Source: Gaiellasilicea sp963745775 (GTDB lineage: Bacteria > Actinomycetota > Thermoleophilia > Gaiellales > Gaiellaceae). Taken from it: a stretch of DNA of 64,000 bases. The stretch spans positions 310,001-374,000 of the forward strand of contig CAVUYY010000012.1 of assembly GCA_963745775.1 (NCBI GenBank), in the 5' to 3' direction. Under the pieces are notes generated by a model. The model ran no database searches. It worked only from the letters and a program-made list of their open reading frames with translations, and was not told where the DNA came from. Within the stretch, counting starts at the first letter, position 1, and each line of letters opens with the position of its first letter. Position numbers and translations under genes: made by a program. Below, piece by piece: positions 1 through 7,942 of the stretch.

Positions 1-572
1 GCCAGGGAGGACTGACCCTGCTCGGCGACGTCGCGCAGGCGACCGGCGCGGTCGTCTACCGAAGTTGGGACGAGGTGCTGCCGCACCTGCCGCGCGCCGA
101 GGAAGCGGAGATCGAGGAGTTGCGCCACGCCTATCGAGTCCCGCGCGAGATCATGGACGTCGCTCTGCCGCTCCTGGAACTGATCGCTCCGGACGTGGCG
201 GTGCCGCTCGCGTACCGCCGCGGCGCTGCAGAGCCGCGCGTGGTCTGCGTGCCGGAGGATGAGTTGCTTCGCGAGGCGTACCGGGAGGCCGCCCGGCTCG
301 CCCGGGAGGACGGGCTCGTGGCGTTGATCGTCCCGGACGAGCTGATCGAGCCGGCGCTCGCGGACGAGGCCGCCTACGAGGGCGTGCCGCTCCTGACCGC
401 CCGCGGTGCCAAGGGGCTCGAGTTCGACCACGTGATCGTCGTCGAGCCGGCGCTCCTGGCCGAGCGGGAACAGGGTCTGCGGGAGCTCTACGTCGCGCTG
501 ACGCGACCGACGAAGACGCTCGTGATCGTCCACGCTCGCGAGCTCCCGTCCGAGCTTCGCTACGCCGCATAG
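1..572 (+). CDS. UvrD/HelD-type DNA helicase, C-terminal part (5' end outside window)
   Basis: The reading frame is open from the left edge (first full codon at base 3) and stops at 570-572, so only about 189 C-terminal residues are present. Near the start is LTLLGDVAQAT, the motif after which superfamily 1 helicases such as HelD and UvrD bind nucleotide. Later comes GAKGLEFDHVIVVEP and then LRELYVALTRPTKTLVIVH. These are motifs V and VI of the UvrD C-terminal (UvrD_C_2) domain, where the motif VI arginine contacts ATP. The spacing between motifs is short, as in HelD-like proteins that act on RNA polymerase, but the diagnostic N-terminal part is missing, so HelD versus generic UvrD cannot be decided. 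Confidence 0.85.
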   Translation, partial: QGGLTLLGDVAQATGAVVYRSWDEVLPHLPRAEEAEIEELRHAYRVPREIMDVALPLLELIAPDVAVPLAYRRGAAEPRVVCVPEDELLREAYREAARLAREDGLVALIVPDELIEPALADEAAYEGVPLLTARGAKGLEFDHVIVVEPALLAEREQGLRELYVALTRPTKTLVIVHARELPSELRYAA

Positions 573-582
573 AGTCAGGGCC

Positions 583-891
583 GTGCCGGAGCTCTGGACA
601 CCCGGGATGGCTGGCCCGCTCGAAGAGCTCGTGAGCAGGATCCACCGGCGGATCGAGGCATTTGCCGCCGAGCACGGCGTGGAGGCGATGGTCGAGATCG
701 AGCTCTCGGACGGCGCCCTGCACCGGCTCGAGTCGATCTCCTCAGAGCCGGGCTTCGGCTTCGTCACGCTGCGACCGCACACCACCGAGGGGCCGCAGGA
801 GCTGATCGTGCCGCTCGGCGCGATCCGCCAGCTCACGATCGGCGCGGCCGAGCCCGAGCGCCAGATCGGCTTCTCCCTGCCGTCGGCTTAG
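583..891 (+). CDS. Conserved small protein of unknown function
   Basis: This 102-residue protein starts with GTG 11 bases after the helicase stop, so it is probably co-transcribed with it. A second in-frame start (ATG at 607, residue 9) is possible. The sequence is a soluble alpha/beta-looking protein with an amphipathic N-terminal helix (PLEELVSRIHRRIEAFAAEHG) and then alternating beta-like stretches. No signal peptide, membrane segment or catalytic motif is visible. I do not recognise the family. The reverse strand has a long open frame across it, which I take as the run-on of the next gene after a frameshift. Confidence 0.55.
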   Translation: MPELWTPGMAGPLEELVSRIHRRIEAFAAEHGVEAMVEIELSDGALHRLESISSEPGFGFVTLRPHTTEGPQELIVPLGAIRQLTIGAAEPERQIGFSLPSA

Positions 892-897
892 GGGCGT

Positions 898-920
898 GCT
901 TGTGCGCAATGAACACAAGC
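898..920. repeat. 23-nt inverted repeat, copy 1 (intergenic)
   Basis: The element has 7-bp arms GCTTGTG and CACAAGC around the 9-nt core CGCAATGAA. It lies between the convergent gene ends at 891 and 933. An identical 23-nt copy in the opposite orientation sits inside the phosphohexomutase gene at 12797-12819. Here it could act as a weak bidirectional terminator or protein-binding site. Confidence 0.6.
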
Positions 921-932
921 GAGGGTTCTCGC

Positions 933-1659
933 CTACGCCGCGGTGTCGTCTGCGGACGTGGCCGGGGTCAGAGGCCCGGACGCGTCCCTTCCGGACTGAG
1001 TGGACGAGGGTGACCAACCTCGGCGCGACCGCAAGCGCGACGATGTCGAACCACACGTAGCCGGAGGCGACACCGCTCGGCGGGTTCCCCAGCGAGACAG
1101 ACGTTCCGGGAATCTCGGCCGCCCAGCGCCAGGTGCCGATCGCGGTCCCGTAGAGCTCGAGCCAGGCGACGACGAGGAAGACGCCCGCGTAGATCTCGGG
1201 CGCCCGGCCTCGAAGCAGGTAGACCGCGAGCAGCCCCGCGCCGAGCGCGCCTCCCACGTCCGACCGGGGCAACACCGTGATGCCTGCGATTCCCCAGACC
1301 AGCACGAGCACGAGCGCGACGCGAACGAGCGGCACTTGTAACCGTTTGCTGCTCGCAGCGGCGGCGAGCGAGGCGCCGGCGAGGTAGACGAGCCCGTGGG
1401 CGGGCGGCACGAAGCTCGGCAGGTTCTCCAGCCGGTACGTGTAGACGCCCCAGATGAGGGAGCCGACGATCTCTGCGCAGGTCGCGACGACGACGACGAC
1501 GAGCGCCTGAGCCCGCAGCGACGGTGACGCGCTCCGGCAGGCGAGAGCGAGCGCGATCCACGTACAGCCGCCGAGCACGAGCTGACCGCCGGCGCCGACC
1601 TGCGTGTCGACCGCGAGCAGCACCGCGAGGTAGCCCACGATCGCCAGAGCGCGGGCCAT
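933..1659 (-). CDS. Polytopic membrane protein, unknown function; probable +1 frameshift near the 3' end
   Basis: Hydrophobic helices fill most of the length (for example the first 20 residues and the stretch ALVVVVVATCAEIVGSLIWG), giving roughly seven membrane segments. Conserved-looking motifs such as WGVYTYRLENLPSFVPPAHG and GTAIGTWRWA lie in the loops. The frame starting at ATG 1659 has no stop until 742, deep inside the opposite gene, and its tail becomes arginine-rich. A +1 shift at about 983-992 instead gives a short tail ending in SADDTAA with a stop at 933. The span is then 3n+1 bases, as in other shifted genes here. It directly follows the gene ending at 1661 (one-base spacing), so the two form an operon. 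I do not recognise the family. Confidence 0.6.
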
Positions 1660-1660
1660 C

Positions 1661-2116
1661 TCAGCGCCTGAACTGGAGCTCGTGCCAGGACGGCACAGGT
1701 GCGAGCTCGAGCAGGGCGCGACCGCCCCGCGGCTCGGCGTAGCCGAAGTCCCCGGACTCCTCGTCCCAGGACACCTCGAGCAATCCCTCCTTGACCCGAT
1801 GGTCGAGCCAGGCTCCGCGAAAGACCAGCTTGCGCAGCCAGTAGACGAGCGACTCGCCCTCGAGCAGCCCGACGCGTTCCCAGTGCCGGACGAGATACCG
1901 GCCGAGCTGGCTGCGCGCCTCGGCGATCCGGCCGTCGGCGGAGAGCTCGACGAGATCGGCCGTCTCGTCCTCGTCCAGGTCGTTGCCCTCGATCAGGCCG
2001 AGCTTGACGGCGGCGGCGGTGACGCGCTCCTCGAAGTCGTCCGCGTTGAAGCCGAACCGGTAGCCGAGGAACTCGACCACGTAGTCCTCTCCGGAGCCGT
2101 AGTTCGCCTCGGTCAT
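1661..2116 (-). CDS. Acidic soluble protein, unknown function
   Basis: About 151 residues and rich in Glu and Asp. The N-terminal half contains FGFNADDFEERVTAAAVKLG, and the C-terminal half has aromatic residues (LVYWLRKLVFRGAWLDHRV). No signal peptide, membrane helix or known catalytic motif is visible. ATG 2116 is chosen because a TACCCT -10-like box at 2125-2130 lies 8 nt upstream on the minus strand. The alternative TTG at 2125 would overlap that box. The stop abuts the start of the membrane protein downstream, so the two genes are probably functionally linked. The family is not recognised. Confidence 0.6.
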   Translation of the reverse strand: MTEANYGSGEDYVVEFLGYRFGFNADDFEERVTAAAVKLGLIEGNDLDEDETADLVELSADGRIAEARSQLGRYLVRHWERVGLLEGESLVYWLRKLVFRGAWLDHRVKEGLLEVSWDEESGDFGYAEPRGGRALLELAPVPSWHELQFRR

Positions 2117-2157
2117 AGGCCGCAAGGGTACCGTCCCGCGCCGATATCCTCCGCAGC

Positions 2158-2364
2158 ATGGACAGACGCCTGGTGCTCCCGATGACCCTTGTCGTCCTGG
2201 CGATCTGGCTGCTCGGCACCTGGGTGACGAAGTACTCGCTCGAGGAGATGGCGGTCTACACCCCGATCGCCGTCGCCGCGCTCGGCGCGCTCGCCGGGAT
2301 CGTGCTTCTCTGGGTCAAGATCGTCCGCGACTCGCTGCGCGGCAGGGGCACGACAGACGCGTAA
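2158..2364 (+). CDS. Small two-helix membrane protein
   Basis: This 68-residue protein has two predicted membrane helices, at about residues 5-24 and 33-53. A short charged loop joins them and the tail is basic (RDSLRGRGTTDA). The start ATG follows a TATCCT box by 7 nt, the leaderless pattern seen throughout the window. It is divergent from the 1661-2116 gene and 39 bases upstream of recJ. The function is unknown. Confidence 0.6.
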   Translation: MDRRLVLPMTLVVLAIWLLGTWVTKYSLEEMAVYTPIAVAALGALAGIVLLWVKIVRDSLRGRGTTDA

Positions 2365-2403
2365 CGCTGCACCGTCCGATGTGGGCCGTACCGTCGAACG
2401 GCG

Positions 2404-4284
2404 ATGCGCGACGGCTCCTGGACGATCGACCGCTGCTCCTTCGCCGACGTCTCGGCGCTCGCCGAGGCGCTCGAGATCAGCGAGACGACCGCCTCGATCC
2501 TCGTCCGCCGCGGCTACGGCGAGGTCGAGACGGCGCGCGCGTTCCTCGAGGGCGAGCGGGCTCCCCACGACCCGTTCCTGCTCGGCGACATGCGCGAGGC
2601 GGTGGCGCGGATCCGCGCTGCGATCGCGGACGGCAAGCGCATCTGCGTCCACGGCGACTACGACGTCGACGGGATCTGCGCGACGGCGCTTGCCGTGCTC
2701 ACGCTGCGTGAGCTGGGCGCCGACGTCGACTGGCACCTTCCGAGTCGTTTCGAGGAGGGCTACGGCGTTTCCGGCGACACGATCTCGCGGCTTGCGGACG
2801 AGGGCTGCGCGCTCCTGATCACGGTCGACTGCGGGATCACCGCCGTCGCCGAGGTCGCCGCGGCCAAGGTGCGCGGGCTCGAGGTGATCGTCACCGACCA
2901 CCACCGTCCCGGCGAGACGCTGCCCGACTGCCCGATCGTCGCGACGCGGCCGTCCGAGTATCCGTTTCCGGAGCTCTGCGGAACCGGGGTCGTCCACAAG
3001 CTCGCGCAGGCGCTGCTCGGTGTCGACCACGCCACGGTCAGGCGTCACGCCGACCTCGTCGCCCTCGCGACGATCGCCGACGTCGTGCCGCTGCTCGACG
3101 AGAATCGCTCGCTCGCGATCGCCGGCCTGCGCGCGCTGGCGAGGACGCAGAAGCCGGGCTTGCAAGCGCTGATGCGCTCCGCGCAGGTCGATCCGGCCGC
3201 CGTCGACGCGAGCGCTGTCGGCTTCCGGCTCGCTCCGCGAATCAACGCAGCGGGCCGGCTCGGCCGGCCCGACACCGCACTCGACCTGCTCCTGACGGAC
3301 GACGAGGACGTTGCAAGCCGCCTGGCCGCCGAGCTCGAGGTGCTGAACCGCGATCGGCAGGCCGTCGAGGACCGGATCCTTCGGGCGGCCGTCGCGGAGG
3401 TCGAGAGCTGGCCGGAGCCGAGGCGCAGCCGTCGCGGTTACGTCCTCTGGGGCGAGGAGTGGCACGAGGGGGTGATCGGGATCGTCGCGTCGCGCCTCGT
3501 CGAGCGCTTCAACCGGCCGGTGGTGATGATCGCCGGCGCTCGCGGCGACTGGAAGGGGTCGGGGCGCTCGGTACCGGCCTTCGATCTTCACGGCGCCCTC
3601 TCCGCGTGCTCGGGCCATCTCGAGCGGTTCGGCGGGCATCGTGCCGCGGCCGGGCTCTCGATCGCGACCGATTCCCTGGAGGCGTTCGCGGCGGCCTTCG
3701 CCGCGCACGCGGACTCCTGCCTCGACGACGAGGAGCTCGAGCCGGTGACGAGCATCGACGCGATCGTGCCCGGATCGGCACTGACGCTCGGCCTGGCGCA
3801 GGAGCTCGAGCGGCTCGCGCCGTTCGGGCTCGGAAACCCGGACGTGAACCTGCTCGTCCCGAGCTGCGAGCCGGTCGACCCGGGGCTCGTCGGCGACGGC
3901 AAGCACCTCCGTTTCCGGGTTCGCCATCAGGGCCGCGACGCCGGCTCGGCGATCGCCTTCGGCCACGGTGCGCAGCTCGACCGCCTCCTCGGAGCCGGCC
4001 ACTTCGACCTCGCCTGCCGGCTGAAGGAGAATCGCTGGAACGGGACCGTCGCGCCTCAGCTCGTGATCCGGCGCCTCTTCGAGACGCCCGACGGCTACGA
4101 GGAGCTGCGCGCCCACCTCGGCCGGCTCTGGAGAGAGGGCGAGAGCGCGTGGACGGCCGAGGCGCGGGCGATCTTCGCGGAGCTCGAGCTCGTCGACGGC
4201 GCCAGGCGCCAGCTCTACGAGTCGGACGCGTTCAGGGAGCTGCTCGCCGAGTCCGCACTCGAAGCGCTACCGCGCGCCGCCTAG
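2404..4284 (+). CDS. recJ: Single-stranded-DNA-specific exonuclease RecJ
   Basis: RecJ degrades single-stranded DNA 5' to 3' in recombination, base-excision and mismatch repair. The 626-residue protein has the DHH phosphoesterase signatures: CVHGDYDVDG near residue 80, ITVDCG near 140, and TDHHRPGE near 165 with its metal-binding His pair. The DHHA1 half follows, with the glycine-rich GRSVPAFDLHGAL and FGGHRAAAGLS motifs, and then an OB-like C-terminal region. The length is normal or slightly longer than the family. The ATG at 2404 gives a typical N-terminus. The next gene downstream on this strand is rel, separated by about 200 bases. Confidence 0.95.
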   Translation: MRDGSWTIDRCSFADVSALAEALEISETTASILVRRGYGEVETARAFLEGERAPHDPFLLGDMREAVARIRAAIADGKRICVHGDYDVDGICATALAVLTLRELGADVDWHLPSRFEEGYGVSGDTISRLADEGCALLITVDCGITAVAEVAAAKVRGLEVIVTDHHRPGETLPDCPIVATRPSEYPFPELCGTGVVHKLAQALLGVDHATVRRHADLVALATIADVVPLLDENRSLAIAGLRALARTQKPGLQALMRSAQVDPAAVDASAVGFRLAPRINAAGRLGRPDTALDLLLTDDEDVASRLAAELEVLNRDRQAVEDRILRAAVAEVESWPEPRRSRRGYVLWGEEWHEGVIGIVASRLVERFNRPVVMIAGARGDWKGSGRSVPAFDLHGALSACSGHLERFGGHRAAAGLSIATDSLEAFAAAFAAHADSCLDDEELEPVTSIDAIVPGSALTLGLAQELERLAPFGLGNPDVNLLVPSCEPVDPGLVGDGKHLRFRVRHQGRDAGSAIAFGHGAQLDRLLGAGHFDLACRLKENRWNGTVAPQLVIRRLFETPDGYEELRAHLGRLWREGESAWTAEARAIFAELELVDGARRQLYESDAFRELLAESALEALPRAA

Positions 4285-4416
4285 GGAAGCTCGCAGCGTC
4301 CGGCGCGGCGCCGCCTGCCGTCGCTCCCGCCCGACGTCGTCGAGCTCGACGAGCAGCCGGGCGAGCTTCGTGGCCTTGCGGATCTGTCTGCGTCTCCGAA
4401 GCACGGGTGGGTCCAT
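4267..4416 (-). CDS. Possible 49-residue basic protein
   Basis: A short reverse-strand frame fills the recJ-rel gap and overlaps the recJ 3' end by 18 bases. It encodes a basic, helix-like peptide with RKATKLARLLVELDDVGRE in the middle. The amphipathic, charged-helix composition is more protein-like than typical antisense frames here. There is no clear ribosome site beyond GGGGA just before the ATG. It could equally be a chance frame. Confidence 0.3.
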   Translation of the reverse strand: MDPPVLRRRRQIRKATKLARLLVELDDVGRERRQAAPRRTLRASLGGAR

Positions 4417-4470
4417 TCCCCATTGCAACGCGTACTCCTTCGAGGGAGGTTCGCCCAGAGGGGGCCGAGC

Positions 4471-4482
4471 TAGACTGGATCC
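4471..4482 (+). promoter_or_regulatory. -10 box of a leaderless promoter for rel
   Basis: TAGACT (4471-4476) is followed by exactly 6 nt and then the ATG of rel, so transcription should begin at or next to the start codon. Confidence 0.6.
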
Positions 4483-6684
4483 ATGGCCGTGCTCGACGTC
4501 GAACGGCACCATCAGGATCTCGTCGACGAGTTGATCGCGTCCGCCGAGGCGTACAACCCCGGTCTCGACAAGGAGCTCCTGGCCCGCGCGTTCCACTACG
4601 CGGCCGCGGCGCACGAAGGCCAGGTGCGCCGATCGGGAGAGGCGTTCGTCCATCACCCGTGGGGGGTTGCGAAGATCTGTGCCGAGTTGCGCCTTGACGA
4701 GCAGTCGCTCGCCGCCGCGCTCCTCCACGACGTGGTCGAGGACACCGAGGTCGAGCTCGACGACCTGCGCGCCGAGTTCGGAGACGAGATCGCGAGCCTC
4801 GTCGAGGGCGTCACGAAGCTGACGCGGACGAGCTTCCAGAGCCGCGAGCAGGCGGAGGCGGAGAACTACCGGAAGATGATCGTGGCGATGGCGCAGGACG
4901 TGCGCGTGATCCTGATCAAGCTCGCCGACCGGCTCCACAACATGCGCACGATCGAGTACCAGGGGAAGCAAACCCAGGTGCGCAAGGCGAAGGAGACGCT
5001 CGAGGTCTACGCACCGCTTGCGCACCGCCTCGGCATCCACGCGCTCAAGTGGGAGCTGGAGGACCTTTCCTTCGAGGTCCTGCACCCGCGCAAGTACGCC
5101 GAGATCCGCGAGATGGTCGCCGACCGGCGCGACGACCGCGAGTCGCAGGTCGCGCTCGCCGGCGAGCTGCTGAAGACCGAGCTCGACAAGGTCGACATCC
5201 CGGCCGACATCTCCGGCCGCGCGAAGCACTTCTACTCGATCTACGACAAGATGGCCAAGAAGGGGCGCGAGTTCAACGAGATCTACGACCTGACCGCGAT
5301 GCGCGTCACCGTCGAGCGCTCGGGGGACGAGGGGACGCGCGACTGCTACGGCGCGCTCGGCCTGATCCATGCGCTGTGGAAGCCGATGCCCGGGCGCTTC
5401 AAGGACTTCATCGCGATGCCGAAGTTCAACCGCTACCGCTCGCTGCACACGACGGTGATCGGGCCCGAGGGAACGCCGCTCGAGATCCAGGTGCGGACGC
5501 GCGAGATGCACGAGGAGGCGGAGTACGGGATCGCCGCGCACTGGCTCTACAAGCGCGGCAAGGGGAAGACCGACGACGAGTGGCTCGCCTGGGTGAAGTC
5601 GCTGCTCGACTGGCAGCAGGACGAGGCCGATCCGCGCGAGTTCATGAAGACGTTCCGCACCGACCTCTTCGACGACGAGGTGTACGTCTTCACGCCGAAG
5701 GGCGAGGTGAAGACGCTGCCGACCGGCTCGACCCCGATCGACTTCGCCTACGCCGTCCACACGGACGTCGGCCACAAGACCGTCGGCGCGAAGATCAACG
5801 GCCGGATCGTGCCGCTCCACTACCGGCTCAAGAACGGCGACTTCGTCGAGATCCTGACCACGAAGTCCGGGCGCGGTCCGTCGCGCGACTGGCTCGCGCT
5901 CGCAGCCTCGTCGCGCGCGCGCAACAAGATCCGCCAGTTCTTCCAGCGCGAGACCCGGGGCGAGACGGAGGCAAAGGGCCGCGAGATCCTCGATCAGGCG
6001 CTGAAGGCGCAGAGCCTTCCGTACCGGAAGCTCCAGGGCTCGGCCGTGCTCGCGCAGGTGATCCGCGAGACCGGCTTCAAGAAGGCCGAGGACTTCTACG
6101 TCGCGCTCGGCGCCGGCAAGCTCCAGCCCGGTCAGATCGTGAACAAGGTGCTGCAGCGCCTGAAGACCGAGGAGGTCGCGGAGGAGCCGGCCGTGCCGCT
6201 GAAGGCGCCGCGCGCGCGCTCGACGGTTGCCGGCGACACGCTCGGGATCAAGGTGACGGGCGTCGAGGACGTGCTCGTGCGGATGGCGAAGTGCTGCACC
6301 CCCGTTCCGGGCGACCCGATCCTCGGCTACATCTCGCTCGGCCGCGGGATCACGATCCACCGCGAGGACTGCCCGAACGTCCGCGCCCTGATGAAGAACC
6401 CGGAGCGCTTCACGCCGGTCGAGTGGGACGGCGGCACGACGACGAGCTTCCGGGTCGCGATCGCCGTCGACTCGTTCGACCGGCCGCGCCTCCTCGAGGA
6501 CGTCGCACGGACGTTCGCCGAGCACGGTGCGAACATCGTCTCCTACGGCGGCGTCGTCGAGGACGGGATGGCGCGGAACTGGTACACGGTCGAGGTCGGC
6601 GAGGTGAAGGAGCTGCGGACGCTTCTGACCGCGCTCCGCAACCTGGACGCCGTCTTCGACGCGTACCGCGTCACGCCTACTTGA
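4483..6684 (+). CDS. rel: Bifunctional (p)ppGpp synthetase/hydrolase Rel
   Basis: Makes and degrades the stringent-response alarmone (p)ppGpp from GTP/GDP and ATP. The 733 residues show the full RelA/SpoT order. The HD hydrolase domain comes first, with the HHPWGVAKI His pair and LLHDVVEDT. The synthetase domain follows, with the substrate-binding YRSLHTTVIGPEG and the EIQVRTREMHEEAEYGIAAHW block near residue 330. Next are a TGS domain (VYVFTPKGEVKTLPTGSTPIDFAY reads across it), a helical/zinc-finger region with AKCCTPVPGD, and a C-terminal ACT domain. The HD motif is intact, so hydrolysis should be retained, as expected for the single Rel of an actinobacterium. Confidence 0.96.
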   Translation: MAVLDVERHHQDLVDELIASAEAYNPGLDKELLARAFHYAAAAHEGQVRRSGEAFVHHPWGVAKICAELRLDEQSLAAALLHDVVEDTEVELDDLRAEFGDEIASLVEGVTKLTRTSFQSREQAEAENYRKMIVAMAQDVRVILIKLADRLHNMRTIEYQGKQTQVRKAKETLEVYAPLAHRLGIHALKWELEDLSFEVLHPRKYAEIREMVADRRDDRESQVALAGELLKTELDKVDIPADISGRAKHFYSIYDKMAKKGREFNEIYDLTAMRVTVERSGDEGTRDCYGALGLIHALWKPMPGRFKDFIAMPKFNRYRSLHTTVIGPEGTPLEIQVRTREMHEEAEYGIAAHWLYKRGKGKTDDEWLAWVKSLLDWQQDEADPREFMKTFRTDLFDDEVYVFTPKGEVKTLPTGSTPIDFAYAVHTDVGHKTVGAKINGRIVPLHYRLKNGDFVEILTTKSGRGPSRDWLALAASSRARNKIRQFFQRETRGETEAKGREILDQALKAQSLPYRKLQGSAVLAQVIRETGFKKAEDFYVALGAGKLQPGQIVNKVLQRLKTEEVAEEPAVPLKAPRARSTVAGDTLGIKVTGVEDVLVRMAKCCTPVPGDPILGYISLGRGITIHREDCPNVRALMKNPERFTPVEWDGGTTTSFRVAIAVDSFDRPRLLEDVARTFAEHGANIVSYGGVVEDGMARNWYTVEVGEVKELRTLLTALRNLDAVFDAYRVTPT

Positions 6685-6694
6685 GGAACCCCGC

Positions 6695-7174
6695 TTGAGG
6701 ATTCGGGGCCTGCGGCTCACGCTCACGGCCCTCGGTGCCGACGAGCTCGAGCAGATCAGATGGGATCCCGACGACGAGGATGCCCGTGAGCTTTTCATCC
6801 GTCGCCTGCGCGCCGACCCCGACGCCCGAGGGTTCTGGGTCTGGACTGCAACGCTTGCGGATGGAACTGAGATCGGGAACGGCGGCTTCGGTGGGAGGCC
6901 GACCGAGAATCGTCGGCTCACCGTCGGCTACGCCGTGCACGAGGAGCACCGTGGGCGGGGGTACGCGACCGAACTACTCGAGCTCCTGACCGAATGGGGT
7001 CTGGCGAGGCCGGAGATCGACGTCGTCCGGGCGACGATCCGTCCCGACAACGCTCCCTCGCTCCGCGTCGCCGAGAAAGCCGGCTTCACCCGCACCGGCG
7101 AGCTTCTCCACGACGACGAGCACGGTGAGCTGCTCGTCTACGAGCGTAGGACCGACGAGCGGGACAGGCCCTAG
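6695..7174 (+). CDS. GNAT-family N-acetyltransferase (RimJ/RimL-like)
   Basis: This 159-residue protein carries the acetyl-CoA pyrophosphate-binding motif EEHRGRGYATELL (R/Q-x-x-G-x-G/A) and, after it, VVRATIRPDNAPSLRVAEKAGF, the typical RimJ/RimL region with an Asn for catalysis. The substrate could be a protein N-terminus or a small amine and is not deducible. The start is a TTG at 6695, 10 bases after the rel stop, so it is probably read through from rel. An alternative start further in would remove the first beta strand. Confidence 0.85.
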   Translation: MRIRGLRLTLTALGADELEQIRWDPDDEDARELFIRRLRADPDARGFWVWTATLADGTEIGNGGFGGRPTENRRLTVGYAVHEEHRGRGYATELLELLTEWGLARPEIDVVRATIRPDNAPSLRVAEKAGFTRTGELLHDDEHGELLVYERRTDERDRP

Positions 7175-7202
7175 GACACGTCTAGGGGAAGCGTGTCCAG
7201 GG
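7169..7202. terminator. Hairpin between convergent genes
   Basis: The arms CCCT-A-GGACACG and CGTGTCCAGGG form an 11-bp stem with one bulged A and an 11-nt loop. It overlaps the stop codon of the acetyltransferase and separates it from the convergent secreted-protein gene. There is no T-run, so it is at best a bidirectional attenuating hairpin. Confidence 0.5.
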
Positions 7203-7226
7203 CGCCGTCCCGCCGTCGTCCCGCCG

Positions 7227-7910
7227 CTACGCCGTTTGCGGAGCGGGCTCCGACGAGCCCGCCGAGCCGAAGCCCGGACCGCCGAGCCCGCCGTGGCGGA
7301 AGAGTCGCGGCCCGCCGGCGGGCCGCTCGCCGTTCACGTGGGCGGTCACCCGCTCCTTCAGGTTGGCCGCCAGCTCGTCCCGCTGCGCCTTCGTGAGGCG
7401 TCCGGCCGCCACCGCGGCGTCGAGCTCCTTCGTCTTGTCGGCGACGAGCGCGGCGATCAGGCCGTCGACCGACTTGCCCTTGTCCTTCGCGACCTGTGCG
7501 AGCGTCTTGCCGCTTTCGAGGCTCGTGCGGAGAGCGGCCTCGGTGACGCCGAGGTAGGTCGCGGCCGCCTCGAGGTGGTGGAAGCCCCGTCCGTGGTGGC
7601 CGGGGGCGCCGCCCCGCAGGCCGAGGATCGGGAACGATTCGGTCTGGATCCGCGCCTTCAGCTCCTTGCCCTGCGCCTCGGTGAGCTGCCCGGCCTTGAC
7701 CGCGGCGTCGACCCGATTCGCGAGTGCCTGCTTCAGGGCGGCACTGAGCTTCGTCGCGTCGACCCCGAGCAGCTTCGCGGCGTCGTTCAGCACCACCTTG
7801 CTCTCGGCGCTCGGATCGCCCGACTGGGCCGCGAATGCCGCTCCGCCGCCGACGATCGCGAGTGCGGCGACCGCTCCGGCGATCAGCATTCGTCTCGTCC
7901 TCTTCTTCAT
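7227..7910 (-). CDS. Secreted protein with two related helical repeats
   Basis: The N-terminus (KKRTRRMLIAGAVAALAIVG, then AAFAAQ) is a clear signal peptide. The mature part holds two related units. One has AAKLLGVDATKLSAALKQAL followed by VKAGQLTEAQGKELKARI. The other has AATYLGVTEAALRTSLESG followed by VAAGRLTKAQRDELAANL. The tail is rich in Gly, Pro and His (HHGRGFHH-like linker). Such repeats occur in small exported actinobacterial proteins of unknown role. The ATG at 7910 follows GGGAG by 6 nt. It is downstream of the HtrA gene on the same strand, 30 bases away, which suggests an envelope-stress product. Confidence 0.7.
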   Translation of the reverse strand: MKKRTRRMLIAGAVAALAIVGGGAAFAAQSGDPSAESKVVLNDAAKLLGVDATKLSAALKQALANRVDAAVKAGQLTEAQGKELKARIQTESFPILGLRGGAPGHHGRGFHHLEAAATYLGVTEAALRTSLESGKTLAQVAKDKGKSVDGLIAALVADKTKELDAAVAAGRLTKAQRDELAANLKERVTAHVNGERPAGGPRLFRHGGLGGPGFGSAGSSEPAPQTA

Positions 7911-7942
7911 CACGTGCTCCCTTCGGTTGGTGGTTGGCTCGT

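Noticed and set aside
2113..4116. 667-codon minus-strand frame opposite recJ
   Set aside because: Antisense to an unmistakable RecJ and without any recognisable domain.
4267..6921. 884-codon minus-strand frame opposite rel
   Set aside because: Shadow of the rel gene. Only its last 50 codons outside rel were kept, as a low-confidence small protein.
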